Notes: generated by a model not told the origin, from the sequence alone. Positions 1 through 8,694 are shown, counted from the stretch's first letter. The stretch is DNA of 64,000 bases from Mycobacterium sp. (GCA_021732005.1 JAKFVT010000063.1:62001-126000), one strand, 5' to 3'. Translations and numbers: made by a program.

Positions 1-791
1 GATTCACCGCAGGCGCGGTCGCGGTGTTCGTCGGCGGCGGCTTCATCGGCGGTATCGTCGGCGGCCTGATCGCAGGCTTCGCGGCACTGTGGATCAGCAA
101 GGTGAACGTGCCGCAGTGGGCCCGCGGACTGATGCCGGTGGTGATCATCCCGTTGGGCGCGTCGTTGGTGGTCGGCCTGCTGATGTTCCTGCTGCTCGGC
201 CGCCCGCTGGCTGCGATCACCTCGGGCCTGACCAACTGGCTCAACGGGCTCACCGGCGCCTCGGTGATCCTGCTCGGCGTGATCCTCGGCCTGATGATGT
301 GCTTCGATCTCGGCGGCCCGGTCAACAAGGCGGCGTACGCCTTCGCCACCGCCGGGCTCAACGTCGCCGATCCGGCGTCGCTGCGCATCATGGCCGCGGT
401 GATGGCCGCCGGTATGGTGCCGCCGCTGGCGATGGCCCTGGCCACCACCATCCGGCCCGGTCTGTTCAGTGAGCCGGAGCGCGAGAACGGCCGTGCCGCT
501 TGGCTGTTGGGCGCCTCATTCATCTCAGAGGGCGCCATCCCGTTCGCCGCGGCCGATCCACTGCGGGTCATCCCGTCGATGATGGCCGGCGGTGCCGTCA
601 CCGGTGCGCTGATCATGGCCTTCGACGTGACACTCAAAGCACCCCACGGCGGTATCTTCGTGTTCTTCGCGATCGGCAACCTGGTCTGGTTCCTGGTGGC
701 ACTGGCCGCCGGCACCGCCGTCGGCGGGTTCGCCGTCGTCGCCGCCAAGCAGTTCATCCGCAAGACGGCCGCCGCTCCGGCGACCGCCTAG
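1..791 (+). CDS. fruA: PTS fructose transporter, IIC domain (C-terminal part, 5' cut)
   Basis: The reading frame is already open at the window edge, so this is the 3' part of a longer gene; the first complete codon is at position 3. The visible part of about 263 residues is a very hydrophobic membrane domain with several transmembrane helices. It carries segments typical of fructose-family EIIC proteins, such as FDLGGPVNKAAYAFA and FISEGAIPFAAADP. EIIC forms the sugar channel that couples uptake to phosphorylation. HPr follows 35 bp downstream in the same direction, as expected of a mycobacterial fructose PTS operon. Whether IIA and IIB are fused upstream cannot be seen here. Confidence 0.88.
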   Translation, partial: FTAGAVAVFVGGGFIGGIVGGLIAGFAALWISKVNVPQWARGLMPVVIIPLGASLVVGLLMFLLLGRPLAAITSGLTNWLNGLTGASVILLGVILGLMMCFDLGGPVNKAAYAFATAGLNVADPASLRIMAAVMAAGMVPPLAMALATTIRPGLFSEPERENGRAAWLLGASFISEGAIPFAAADPLRVIPSMMAGGAVTGALIMAFDVTLKAPHGGIFVFFAIGNLVWFLVALAAGTAVGGFAVVAAKQFIRKTAAAPATA

Positions 792-826
792 TCAACGAAG
801 TTCGAGAAACGAAACAAAGGAGTCTC

Positions 827-1084
827 ATGCACACCAAGACCGTCATCGTCGGCTCGGCGATCGGATTGCACGCCCGGCCCGCCGCGATCATCTCGGAAGC
901 CGCTGTCAACGCCGGAGTTCCGGTGACCTTGTCGGTGGACGGCGGCGAGCCGGTGGACGCCGGTTCCGCACTCATGATCATGACCCTGGGCGCGGGCAAC
1001 GGCGCGCAGGTGACGGTTGCCTCCGAGGACGAGGCCGCCTGCAAGGCCATCGCCGAGCTGGTGCAGCAAGACCTCGACGCCTGA
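827..1084 (+). CDS. ptsH: HPr phosphocarrier protein
   Basis: This 85-residue protein has the normal HPr length. It carries the phospho-accepting histidine motif GLHARPAA with His15, and a serine (Ser47 here) in the usual regulatory-site region DAGSALMIM. HPr relays phosphate from enzyme I to the sugar-specific EII. The ATG is preceded by AAAGGAG at a good distance. It lies 35 bp after the fructose EIIC gene and is probably co-transcribed with it. Enzyme I is not in the window. Confidence 0.94.
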   Translation: MHTKTVIVGSAIGLHARPAAIISEAAVNAGVPVTLSVDGGEPVDAGSALMIMTLGAGNGAQVTVASEDEAACKAIAELVQQDLDA

Positions 1085-1095
1085 TCCGGCTGCTG

Positions 1096-2298
1096 TCAGA
1101 CAAGGCCTTTCAGCATCAGGTTCCAGTAGAGCCACGGCAGTCCGTACTTCTTCACATACCAGTACGGCCGGTGCGGCTTGGTGGGGTCGAGGAACGGGAA
1201 CGACGGCGTGAGATGCATGTCGTAGTCGAATTCCGCGAGCAGCATGTCGTGGGATGAGGTGACGATCGGGCACGACGAGTAGCCGTCGTAATGCGCCGAC
1301 AAGGGCCGGCCCTCGAGGTGGACGGCAATGTTCGCCACCACGACCGGAGCCTGCTTCCGGACCGCCGCACCCGTCTTGGAGTTGGGTGTCGCCGCCACGT
1401 CTCCGAGGCTGAACACATTCGGAAAACGTTTGTGCTGCAGGGTGAACTTGTCGACCTCGACGTAGCCGTTGCTGTCGCCGGTGGACAGCGGACTGGATTT
1501 GATCCAGTCCGGCGCCGACTGCGGCGGCACCGCATGCAACATGTCGAATGCGAGCGTGGTGTCTGTCCCGCCTTCGCCGACCGCGGTGACCGTGACCTTC
1601 TTGGCCTCGCCGTCCACCGCGGTGACCTCCGACAAGGTGTGCAGCTGGATTCCGTACTTGGCGATCACCTTGTCCAGATTGTCGGCGATCTCCGGAATGC
1701 CGAACGCGCGGGGTGTCGGCAGCACCAGATGGACGTCGATCTTGTCCAGGACGCCTTGCTTGCGCCAGTAGTCGCTGGCCAGATACGCGATCTTCTGCGG
1801 TGCGCCACCGCATTTGATCGGACCCGACGGCATCATGAAGACCGCCGAACCCGACCGGGTGTTCTGGATGAACTCCCAGGTGCGCGCCGCCAGGTCGAAC
1901 CGATAGTTCGACGACACCCCGTTCCGGCCGACCGCCTCCTCGAGTCCTTCGGTGCGGTTCCAGTCGAGTTGGATGCCCGGCGCCACCACGAGCGCGTCGT
2001 ACTCATAGGTTTCGCCGTCGGCGCATGTCACCGTGTTGGCCGCGGGATCGAACGCGCTGACGGCGTTGCGGATCCAGGTGGCGCCTTTGGGCATCACCGA
2101 GTGCTCGGGGCGCACCGTCGATGCCGCGCTGGCGCGCCCGCCTCCCACCAGAGTCCACAGCGGTTGGTAGTAGTGGTCGCGGGAGGGCTCGATCACCGCG
2201 ACGTCGGTGTAGCCCGCTCGCTGCAGCCGCGCAGCGACGGTGATGCCCGCGGTACCGCCGCCGACGATGACGATCTGATGCTTAGCCGTGATGGCCAT
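1096..2298 (-). CDS. sqr: Sulfide:quinone oxidoreductase, type II-like
   Basis: A 400-residue FAD flavoprotein with an N-terminal dinucleotide-binding motif (VIVGGGTAGIT) and no long membrane helix. Two cysteines sit in contexts typical of type II (human-like) SQR: Cys163 in IKCGGAPQKI and Cys343 in GYSSCPIVT. SQR oxidises sulfide, passes electrons to the quinone pool and transfers the sulfane sulfur to an acceptor. The gene is last in an operon with a CstB-like enzyme and a TauE-like exporter, which makes a sulfide detoxification role likely. Its ATG follows GAAAGGGA. The 5' leader contains the tandem 16-bp repeat described separately. Confidence 0.88.
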   Translation of the reverse strand: MAITAKHQIVIVGGGTAGITVAARLQRAGYTDVAVIEPSRDHYYQPLWTLVGGGRASAASTVRPEHSVMPKGATWIRNAVSAFDPAANTVTCADGETYEYDALVVAPGIQLDWNRTEGLEEAVGRNGVSSNYRFDLAARTWEFIQNTRSGSAVFMMPSGPIKCGGAPQKIAYLASDYWRKQGVLDKIDVHLVLPTPRAFGIPEIADNLDKVIAKYGIQLHTLSEVTAVDGEAKKVTVTAVGEGGTDTTLAFDMLHAVPPQSAPDWIKSSPLSTGDSNGYVEVDKFTLQHKRFPNVFSLGDVAATPNSKTGAAVRKQAPVVVANIAVHLEGRPLSAHYDGYSSCPIVTSSHDMLLAEFDYDMHLTPSFPFLDPTKPHRPYWYVKKYGLPWLYWNLMLKGLV

Positions 2299-2314
2299 TG
2301 GATTCCCTTTCGCT

Positions 2315-2378
2315 TCAGGCGTTCTGAACGTCAGGCGTTCTGAACGTCAGGCGTTCTGAACGTCAGGCGTTCTGAACG
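2315..2378 (-). repeat. Four tandem 16-bp copies covering the CstB-like stop codon
   Basis: On the plus strand the unit TCAGGCGTTCTGAACG occurs four times in exact tandem at 2315, 2331, 2347 and 2363. On the minus strand each unit reads CGTTCAGAACGCCTGA, which is the last codons and stop of the CstB-like gene. Only the copy at 2363-2378 lies in the coding sequence; the other three fill the gap to the SQR gene. Because 16 is not a multiple of three, each copy lies in a different frame. Confidence 0.97.
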
Positions 2379-3742
2379 ACGTCGTCCCACGCGGCGTAAC
2401 CGCCGAGCAGATCGCTGACGTCATCAAATCCGCGGTTGCGGAGCAGGCTGGCCGCGACCGAGGACCGGTAGCCGCCGGCGCAGTACACGACGGTGGGCTT
2501 GTGCGGATCGAGCTCGCCCACCCGGTCGGGCAGCTGGCCCACCGGGATGTTGACCGCGCCACTCACCATGCCGGCTGCCGCTTCGCCCGGATTGCGAACG
2601 TCGACCAGTTGCAGCTCCGGCACCTCGGCCAGCCGTTCACCGAGGCCACTGGCGGTCAGCCGGGAGGCCACCTCGACATCGTCGCGATGGGTGAACATCA
2701 CCTGGTACGGCTCGGCGAGGTAACCGATGACACGGTCGAAACCGATTCGGGCCAAGCGGTTTTTACCCTCCAGCTCCTGACCCGGCTCCGTCATCAACAC
2801 GATGTCGATGTCGGGTTTGACCACCGAGCCGGCGAATTCTGCGTACCGGCCACCCAATCCGATGTTGACGGCGCCGCGCAGGTGGCCCAACGCGAACTCC
2901 TCGGGCGCACGTCCGTCGACCAGAGCCGCTCCGCCCGCCACCGCCGCACGCACCTCGGCGTAGGTCATCGAGCGCGGCGGCTTTGTCTCGTCCAGCAGGT
3001 CGCGATCCTTGCGGTTGAGGATGGCGTCGTAGACGAAGTAGCCCGGAGCGGGCGGTTGGTTCGCGGTGACGAGGTCCATGAACGTCGCCTTGTCGGGCGC
3101 CCGCAGCGCGTAGTTGGTCATCCGCTGCTCACCCATGGTCGACCAGAGATCGGTCGAAAGGTTCTTGCCGCAGGCCGATCCCGCCCCGTGGGCGGGGTAG
3201 ACCCGGGTGGCATCGGGCAACGTCATCAACTTGTCGTGCAGCGAGTCGTACAGCTTGTCGGCCAGTTCCTCGCGGGTGAAGCCGATGGACGCCAGCAGGT
3301 CGGGACGACCGACATCGCCGATGAACAGGGTGTCGCCGGTCAGAACGCCGTACGGCTCGGTGTCACCGGCATGCTCGTAGAGCACGATGCTCAACGACTC
3401 GGGGGTGTGCCCTGGGGTGTGCCGGAACTCCAGTTGTACCTCGCCCAGTGAGTAGCGCTCGCCGTCGGCAACGCCTATGAAGGCGAATTCCGGTTCGGCG
3501 ACCGAGGAGTAGACGATCTTGGCACCGGTGGCCTTGGCCAATTCCAGGTGACCGGACAGGAAGTCTGCATGGAAGTGGGTCTCGATGACGAGTTCGATCC
3601 GCATGCCGAGTTCGTCGGCGTCAGAGAGATATTCGGACACATCGCGTTGCGGATCGACGACCACGGCACGGCCGGTGGATTCATCACCGATCAGATAGGA
3701 CGCGTGTGACAGGCAGTCCAGGTAGTACTGGATGAATTTCAT
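2363..3742 (-). CDS. cstB: CstB-like persulfide dioxygenase-rhodanese fusion
   Basis: A 459-residue protein with three parts. Residues 1-200 are an ETHE1-type metallo-beta-lactamase fold, with iron-ligand motifs THFHADFLSGH (His56/His58/Asp60), PGHTPES, TGDTLFIGDVGRPD and YPAHGAG. Residues 260-345 are a degenerate rhodanese domain with no active-site cysteine. Residues 365-459 are a rhodanese with catalytic Cys421 in YCAGGYRS. This is the CstB arrangement, which oxidises low-molecular-weight persulfides and moves sulfane sulfur to thiosulfate. I chose the ATG at 3742 because homology starts there with MKFIQYYLDC and a purine-rich RBS precedes it. It sits between the TauE-like and SQR genes. 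Confidence 0.9.
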   Translation of the reverse strand: MKFIQYYLDCLSHASYLIGDESTGRAVVVDPQRDVSEYLSDADELGMRIELVIETHFHADFLSGHLELAKATGAKIVYSSVAEPEFAFIGVADGERYSLGEVQLEFRHTPGHTPESLSIVLYEHAGDTEPYGVLTGDTLFIGDVGRPDLLASIGFTREELADKLYDSLHDKLMTLPDATRVYPAHGAGSACGKNLSTDLWSTMGEQRMTNYALRAPDKATFMDLVTANQPPAPGYFVYDAILNRKDRDLLDETKPPRSMTYAEVRAAVAGGAALVDGRAPEEFALGHLRGAVNIGLGGRYAEFAGSVVKPDIDIVLMTEPGQELEGKNRLARIGFDRVIGYLAEPYQVMFTHRDDVEVASRLTASGLGERLAEVPELQLVDVRNPGEAAAGMVSGAVNIPVGQLPDRVGELDPHKPTVVYCAGGYRSSVAASLLRNRGFDDVSDLLGGYAAWDDVVQNA

Positions 3743-3765
3743 TTCGGTTCCTTTCTCCGGGATGA

Positions 3766-4641
3766 TCAGGTTGTCCCGGCCGCGGCAGTGGGCCGGGGCA
3801 ACAGGCCGTGCAGGGGACATGCGGCAATGTGGTTGCACGCGAACATGAATGCGGGCACGAGGCCGGTCAGCGCGACGCCGACGTAGCCGACGATCGGATC
3901 GAGTTGCTCGCCGAGGATGACCGAGGCCATGATCAGGACGAACCACCCGAATGCCTTGCGGAGTACCTCGGGGTTGACCTTGGCGGCGAACCTCGATCCG
4001 ACCAGTGCGCCGGCCACGGCCGCGGCGGTCACCATGAGCGCCATGGTCCAGTCGATCTGCACCACCGACAGGTAGCCCGCCAGGCCCGCGAACGAATTCA
4101 TCGCGATGACCGCCAGCGACGTACCGACGGCGGCAGGCATCGCCAGCCCGCCCAGCAGCACGAGCGCGGGAACCACCAGGAATCCGCCACCGGCGCCGAC
4201 GGTTCCCGTGACCAGCCCCAGCGCGAGGCCCAGGGCAGCGGTCTTGGCGAGCAGCGCTGCGCCGGTGTGCGCAGCGGCGGTCGGTGTTCTGCGCCCGCGC
4301 AGCATCGCGATCGCGGTGACCACCATGATCACCGCGAACGCCACGAGCAGCGCGTCGCCGGGGATGAATCGGGTCAGCTGGCCGCCGCTGTAGGCGCCCA
4401 CCATGGACGTCGTGCCGAACAGCAGGGCGGTCCGCCACTGCACCCGCCCGGCGCGTGCGTGTGAGACAGCTCCCACGGCACTGGTCACGCCGACCACCAA
4501 CAGCGACGTCGCGATGGCGTGTTTGGCGTCCATGCCGGCCACGTAGGCCAGCAGCGGCACCGTGAGGATCGAACCGCCGCCTCCGAGCACGCCCAGGGAC
4601 ACTCCGACGAGCACGGCCAAGCCGATTGTCAGCGCGATCAT
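3766..4641 (-). CDS. Sulfite exporter TauE/SafE family permease
   Basis: A 291-residue integral membrane protein with about eight hydrophobic helices and the family glycine motif near the N-terminus (GVLGGGGSILTVPLL), repeated in the second half (GTVGAGGGFLVVPALVL). TauE/SafE proteins export sulfite or other small organosulfur anions. The ATG at 4641 is chosen over an upstream in-frame ATG because GGGAGGA lies 6 bp before it. It is first in the operon, 23 bp before the CstB-like gene. That suggests it removes sulfite or thiosulfate made by persulfide oxidation, which is inference from context. Confidence 0.88.
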   Translation of the reverse strand: MIALTIGLAVLVGVSLGVLGGGGSILTVPLLAYVAGMDAKHAIATSLLVVGVTSAVGAVSHARAGRVQWRTALLFGTTSMVGAYSGGQLTRFIPGDALLVAFAVIMVVTAIAMLRGRRTPTAAAHTGAALLAKTAALGLALGLVTGTVGAGGGFLVVPALVLLGGLAMPAAVGTSLAVIAMNSFAGLAGYLSVVQIDWTMALMVTAAAVAGALVGSRFAAKVNPEVLRKAFGWFVLIMASVILGEQLDPIVGYVGVALTGLVPAFMFACNHIAACPLHGLLPRPTAAAGTT

Positions 4642-4665
4642 GCGGGTCCTCCCTACGTCATTCGT

Positions 4666-4683
4666 GATACCCCACGGGGTATC
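4666..4683 (-). promoter_or_regulatory. CsoR/CstR-like operator 1
   Basis: GATACCCCACGGGGTATC is an 18-bp inverted repeat with a 2-nt centre, 24 bp upstream of the TauE-like start. The pattern of ATACC and G/C tracts resembles operators of the CsoR family (CsoR, RicR, CstR). A persulfide-sensing CstR-type repressor would fit the operon. No such regulator gene is in the window. Confidence 0.65.
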
Positions 4684-4699
4684 CATATGATCCACTCTA

Positions 4700-4717
4700 G
4701 ATACCTATGGGGGTATG
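4700..4717. promoter_or_regulatory. CsoR/CstR-like operator 2
   Basis: GATACCTATGGGGGTATG is a second, less perfect copy of the operator pattern, with its centre 34 bp from that of the first. It lies between the sulfide operon and the divergent ClC gene, so it could influence either promoter. Confidence 0.55.
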
Positions 4718-4818
4718 CGCAACGTGTGGCCCGTCCACGACCCGAACCGAGGACTTTGGTCCCTGCGGCCGGGTGCGGACGGGTATCGGCACACCGGTCG
4801 CGCTGCTAGCATCCGGGG

Positions 4819-6258
4819 ATGGCCGAGGCGCGCAGCAAGGCGGGCGGATGGCTGGGTGAGTTCCTCCGCGACTCCGGTTATCTGCGCAAATGGTTGATCC
4901 TCGGGATCGCGATCGGCATCATCGCCGGCCTCGGCGCGGTCGTCTTCTATCTCGCGCTGGACTACACAGGTCGCGTGCTGCTCGGGTACCTCGGCGGCTA
5001 TCACCCGCCGCAGGCCTACGCCGACGGCGGCGGCAGCGGGTCGGCCGGCTTCGTCCGCCCATGGGCGATCCCGCTCATCGTGTTCGGCGGCGCACTGGTC
5101 TCGGCGACATTGGTGGCCAAACTGGCCCCGGAGGCCGAAGGACACGGCACCGACAGCGCCATCGAGGCCGTGCACACCAATCCACGCTCCATCCGCGTCC
5201 GCGCGGTGCTGGTGAAGCTGGTCTCCAGCGCACTGACCATCGGATCGGGCGGCTCAGCCGGCCGCGAGGGCCCGACCGCCCAGATATCGGCGGGGTTCGG
5301 GTCGCTGCTGACCAGGACATTCGACCTGTCCGACGCCGACGGCCGGGTCGCCGTGTCGCTGGGAATCGGATCCGGCATCGGCGCGATCTTCGGCGCCCCG
5401 CTCGGCGGCGCGGTGCTGGCCGCGTCGATCGTCTACCGCGAAGACTTCGACTACAAGGCTTTGATCCCCGGCTTCGTCACCTCGGGCACCGCCTACGCCA
5501 TCTACGGCTCGATCCTGGGCTTCGACCCGATGTTCGGCTTCGTCGCCCGCGACTATCAGTTCGATCCGGCCCAGCTGGGCTGGTTCGCCCTGATCGGAAT
5601 CGTCTCGGCTGCAGTCGGATACGCCTACGCACGGATCTTCTACGGTTCGGTCGCGCTGACCCGCCGGCTGCCCGGCAACAAGATCATCAAACCCGCGATC
5701 GGCGGGCTGCTCGTCGGCCTGCTGGCACTGGCGATCCCGCAGATCCTGTCCAGCGGGTACGGGTGGGTGCAGCTGGCCACCACGCGCGAGGGACTGCTGA
5801 CGATCCCGCTGTGGATCATCCTCGTCCTGCCGATCGCGAAGATCGTCGCCACCTCGCTGTCGATCGGAACTGGCGGATCCGGCGGCATTTTCGGGCCGGG
5901 CATCGTGATCGGCGGGTTCACCGGTGCGGCGTTGTGGCGGCTGGCGGACCTGGCCGGCGCGCCGGCAGTCCCGGGTGGCCCGGCTGTTTTCGTGATCGCC
6001 GGAATGATGGCCTGCTTCGGCAGCGTCGCACACGCACCGCTCGCGGTGATGATCATGGTCGCCGAGATGACCGGATCGTTCGCGGTGATCCCGGGTGCGA
6101 TGATCGCTGTCGGCGTCGCGTACCTGATCATCATCCGCTCTCCGGTCTCGATCTACCAGGCGCAGCGGCTCAACCGCGACACAGCCGCCGCAGAACGGGT
6201 CACCGTCCCCGCCCCGGAGATCCTCAGGGTCGACGATGACGACCAGCCGCTGAAATAG
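4819..6258 (+). CDS. ClC-family chloride channel/transporter
   Basis: A 479-residue polytopic membrane protein of the voltage-gated chloride channel family. It has the gating-glutamate motif GREGP (Glu150 in GSGGSAGREGPTAQ) and the downstream anion-site segment GGIFGPGIVIGG. The usual GSGIP region is replaced by GHGTDSAIEAV. No C-terminal CBS domains are present; the tail is short and acidic. Such proteins move chloride or other anions, often in exchange for protons. It corresponds in type and length to M. tuberculosis Rv0143c. It is divergent from the sulfide operon, with two CsoR-like operators in the shared region. Whether it is a channel or an exchanger cannot be read from sequence. Confidence 0.9.
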   Translation: MAEARSKAGGWLGEFLRDSGYLRKWLILGIAIGIIAGLGAVVFYLALDYTGRVLLGYLGGYHPPQAYADGGGSGSAGFVRPWAIPLIVFGGALVSATLVAKLAPEAEGHGTDSAIEAVHTNPRSIRVRAVLVKLVSSALTIGSGGSAGREGPTAQISAGFGSLLTRTFDLSDADGRVAVSLGIGSGIGAIFGAPLGGAVLAASIVYREDFDYKALIPGFVTSGTAYAIYGSILGFDPMFGFVARDYQFDPAQLGWFALIGIVSAAVGYAYARIFYGSVALTRRLPGNKIIKPAIGGLLVGLLALAIPQILSSGYGWVQLATTREGLLTIPLWIILVLPIAKIVATSLSIGTGGSGGIFGPGIVIGGFTGAALWRLADLAGAPAVPGGPAVFVIAGMMACFGSVAHAPLAVMIMVAEMTGSFAVIPGAMIAVGVAYLIIIRSPVSIYQAQRLNRDTAAAERVTVPAPEILRVDDDDQPLK

Positions 6259-6373
6259 CGGTCCGGCTCCAGGTCACCGTCTCAACACGATTCAGCAAAG
6301 TTCGGTGCTTTCATGGGCACGGTGCTGCGATCATCAGCGGAGATCGACCCGACCGACGAGAAGGGTTTACCCC

Positions 6374-7138
6374 GTGAAAGCTCCAACGATGGCGCACCGA
6401 CTGGCCGCGGAATTCATCGGCACATTCCTGCTGGTTTTCGGAGGTTGCGGCGCCGCGGTATTCGCTGCCAACCCTGCTGGAGACAGCTCCGTCGGCATCG
6501 GATTCCTGGGCGTCGCACTGGCTTTCGGCCTCACGGTGCTCGCGGGCGTCTACGCGTTCGGGACGATCTCGGGTGGCCACTTCAACCCGGCGGTCACCTT
6601 CGGCGCCGCCCTGGCACGGCGCGTCGAATGGAAGGCGCTACCGGCGTACTGGGTGGTGCAGGTCGTCGGCGGCCTGGCTGCCGGCGCAGTGATCTACTGG
6701 ATCGCCAAAGGCAGAGCCGATTTCACGCCGACCGGTCACATGGCCGCCAACGGATTCGGTGAGCATTCACCGTTCCACTACTCGCTGGCGGCGGTGGTGA
6801 TCGCCGAAGCGCTTCTCACCTTCCTGTTCTTGCTGGTGATCCTGGGCGCCACCGACGACCGAGCACCAAAGGGCTTCGCGGGCTTGGCAATCGGCTTGAT
6901 GCTGACGCTGATCCACCTGATCTCGATCCCGATCTCGAACACGTCGGTCAACCCGGCCCGGTCGATGGGCGTCGCGTTCTTCAACGGCGACGGCGCACCT
7001 GCCCAGCTGTGGGTGTTCTGGCTTGCGCCGCTCGCCGGCGCGGCCGTGGCGGGTGCTGTCTACCCGCTGCTGTTCGGCCGCGCCGAGGAGCTAGCGGACC
7101 GTCCGGTCCGCGACGACGCGCTGGACTCGAAGGCTTAA
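6374..7138 (+). CDS. aqpZ: Aquaporin Z-type water channel
   Basis: The protein of about 254 residues has the MIP fold with both NPA boxes (GGHFNPAVT and NTSVNPARS) and six hydrophobic helices. It resembles E. coli AqpZ throughout, for example in LAAEFIGTFLLVFGGCG and LTLIHLISIPISNTSVNPARS, and so should be a water-selective channel. I use GTG at 6374 because GAGAAGGG sits 8 bp upstream. An ATG at 6389 gives a product that aligns directly with the E. coli N-terminus and is a real alternative. The stop codon overlaps that of dps on the other strand. Confidence 0.92.
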   Translation: MKAPTMAHRLAAEFIGTFLLVFGGCGAAVFAANPAGDSSVGIGFLGVALAFGLTVLAGVYAFGTISGGHFNPAVTFGAALARRVEWKALPAYWVVQVVGGLAAGAVIYWIAKGRADFTPTGHMAANGFGEHSPFHYSLAAVVIAEALLTFLFLLVILGATDDRAPKGFAGLAIGLMLTLIHLISIPISNTSVNPARSMGVAFFNGDGAPAQLWVFWLAPLAGAAVAGAVYPLLFGRAEELADRPVRDDALDSKA

Positions 7139-7686
7139 CTCTTCGCCTTCGCAGCCTTGGCTGCGCCCTTCTCCGTCGACTTGCCCTCGTGTGACAAAGT
7201 GCCACCGGCGTTTTCGAGGTGAGCACGCACGAACCACTGGAACTTCTCCAGCTCGGCGGCATGCCCGATGAGGATGTCCTGCGTCACCGGGTCGAGGTCC
7301 TCGGTCGCCTCGATGTTGTTGCGCAGGTCCTCGATGACGCCGTCGTACACCAGATCGACTGCGGCGAGGTGGGCCTGCACGGTGTCACGGCCGACGCTGT
7401 AGTCGTCCCACGTGCGGTCCTTGAGGATGGCACCCGGGGTGCCCTGGGGTGATGCCCCGAGCGTCGCGATCCGCTCGGCCACCTCGTCGGCGTAGCCGCG
7501 GACCAGGTCGACCTGCGGGTCGATCATCTCGTGCACGCCGATGAAGTTGGGGCCGACCACATTCCAGTGCACATGCTTCAACGTGAGGTGGAGGTCGTTG
7601 TAGGTGCTCAACTGCTTCTGCAGGAGATCGGTCACCTTACGAGCCTTCGCTTCGGTCAATCCGGGGACGGTGAACTTGGCACCCAT
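7135..7686 (-). CDS. dps: Dps-family DNA-binding ferritin (Dps1 type)
   Basis: A 183-residue Dps, the same length as M. smegmatis Dps1. It has the conserved ferroxidase region LTLKHVHWNVVGPNFIGVHEMIDPQV and KDRTWDDYSVGRDTVQAHL. Dps dodecamers store iron, consume peroxide and coat DNA during stress. A lysine/alanine-rich tail (KGAAKAAKAKS) matches the DNA-binding tail of mycobacterial Dps1. ATG at 7686 follows AAAGGAG; a TTG lies one codon upstream but is less likely. The gene is convergent with aqpZ and the two stop codons overlap in 7135-7138. Confidence 0.95.
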   Translation of the reverse strand: MGAKFTVPGLTEAKARKVTDLLQKQLSTYNDLHLTLKHVHWNVVGPNFIGVHEMIDPQVDLVRGYADEVAERIATLGASPQGTPGAILKDRTWDDYSVGRDTVQAHLAAVDLVYDGVIEDLRNNIEATEDLDPVTQDILIGHAAELEKFQWFVRAHLENAGGTLSHEGKSTEKGAAKAAKAKS

Positions 7687-7766
7687 CAATTGCTCCTTTC
7701 ACGCGCTGGCTTCTCGTCCGCCACATACCCGGGTTGTCGCGCCCGTAACCGGATGTAAGAGCGGCG

Positions 7767-8690
7767 TCACAGATTGCTGATCTGCTGCACCGGCAGTCGC
7801 GCGCCGCGGCGCGGCTTGTACGCCAGCCCGCTGGCCTCCAGAAGGCGCACCGCGCGGTACCGATGCGGGCGCTCCGGCTCCAGCAACTCCACCATGCCGG
7901 CGTCATCGACGGGGGTGCCGATCAGCGTCCAGCCGATCATCTTGGAGATGTGGTAGTCCCCGATCGACAGCGCGTCGGTGTCACCGAAGGCGCGCTGTGC
8001 GGTTTCGGCCGCCGTCCAGACCCCGACGCCCGGCAGTGTGGTGAGCGCGTCGCGGGCCTCGGTCGCGGGCCTGCCCGACAACCGTTCGAGCGCGTCCGCG
8101 CGCTGCGCGCATCCGATGATCGTGCGGGCGCGGCCGGGATCGACGTTGGCGCGGTGGAACTCCCACGACGGGATGCGCCGCCAGACGTCGGCTGCCGGCG
8201 GCACCCGCATCCGCGCGGGAGCGGGCCCGGGCGCCGGGGTGCCGAACTTGGTGACCAGCAGCCGCCACGCCCGAAACGCGTCGGCACCCGTCACGCGTTG
8301 CTCGATCACCGCGGGGATCAGCGCCTCGAGCACCCGTGCGGTGCGGCCGAGCCGCAGATGTGGCACCCGCTTGGAAGCGGCCTGGATGACCAGGTGCCGC
8401 GGGTGGTAGCTGCTGGCGTCGTCCTCGACGCCCAGCAGCGCGGGCAGCGCCTCGACGAACTCGTCGGCGCCGTCGCCCCACGCCTGGCACCCCACGGTGT
8501 CGGGGGCAGTGCGGAAGATCCGGGCCGTCACCGGCCCGCTGGCTTGCAGGCTCGTGCGCCAGATCGCGCGCTCGGCGTCGAGCTGGTAGCACGGGTCGCC
8601 GGGCCCGCGGCGTTGCGGCGCCAGCGTCAGCCCCGGGCTGGCGGGCCCGGGGAAGGTCAGGATGCGCTCCCGCACCGCGTCCGGGGGCAC
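7767..8690 (-). CDS. AlkA-like HhH-GPD DNA glycosylase
   Basis: A protein of about 307 residues with a C-terminal helix-hairpin-helix glycosylase core. LTTLPGVGVWTAAETAQRAFG is the hairpin, followed by the aspartate-containing segment DALSIGDYH, where the catalytic Asp of the AlkA/endonuclease III superfamily is expected. Such enzymes excise alkylated bases. It matches Rv0142 in type and length. GTG at 8690 begins 4 bp after the DUF427 stop, and another GTG at 8675 is possible. An upstream in-frame ATG would overlap the DUF427 coding end heavily, so I did not use it. Substrate range is unknown. Confidence 0.8.
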   Translation of the reverse strand: MPPDAVRERILTFPGPASPGLTLAPQRRGPGDPCYQLDAERAIWRTSLQASGPVTARIFRTAPDTVGCQAWGDGADEFVEALPALLGVEDDASSYHPRHLVIQAASKRVPHLRLGRTARVLEALIPAVIEQRVTGADAFRAWRLLVTKFGTPAPGPAPARMRVPPAADVWRRIPSWEFHRANVDPGRARTIIGCAQRADALERLSGRPATEARDALTTLPGVGVWTAAETAQRAFGDTDALSIGDYHISKMIGWTLIGTPVDDAGMVELLEPERPHRYRAVRLLEASGLAYKPRRGARLPVQQISNL

Positions 8691-8694
8691 CTGG

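Noticed and set aside
2315..2378. CRISPR-like array
   Set aside because: The repeats are directly adjacent with no spacers.
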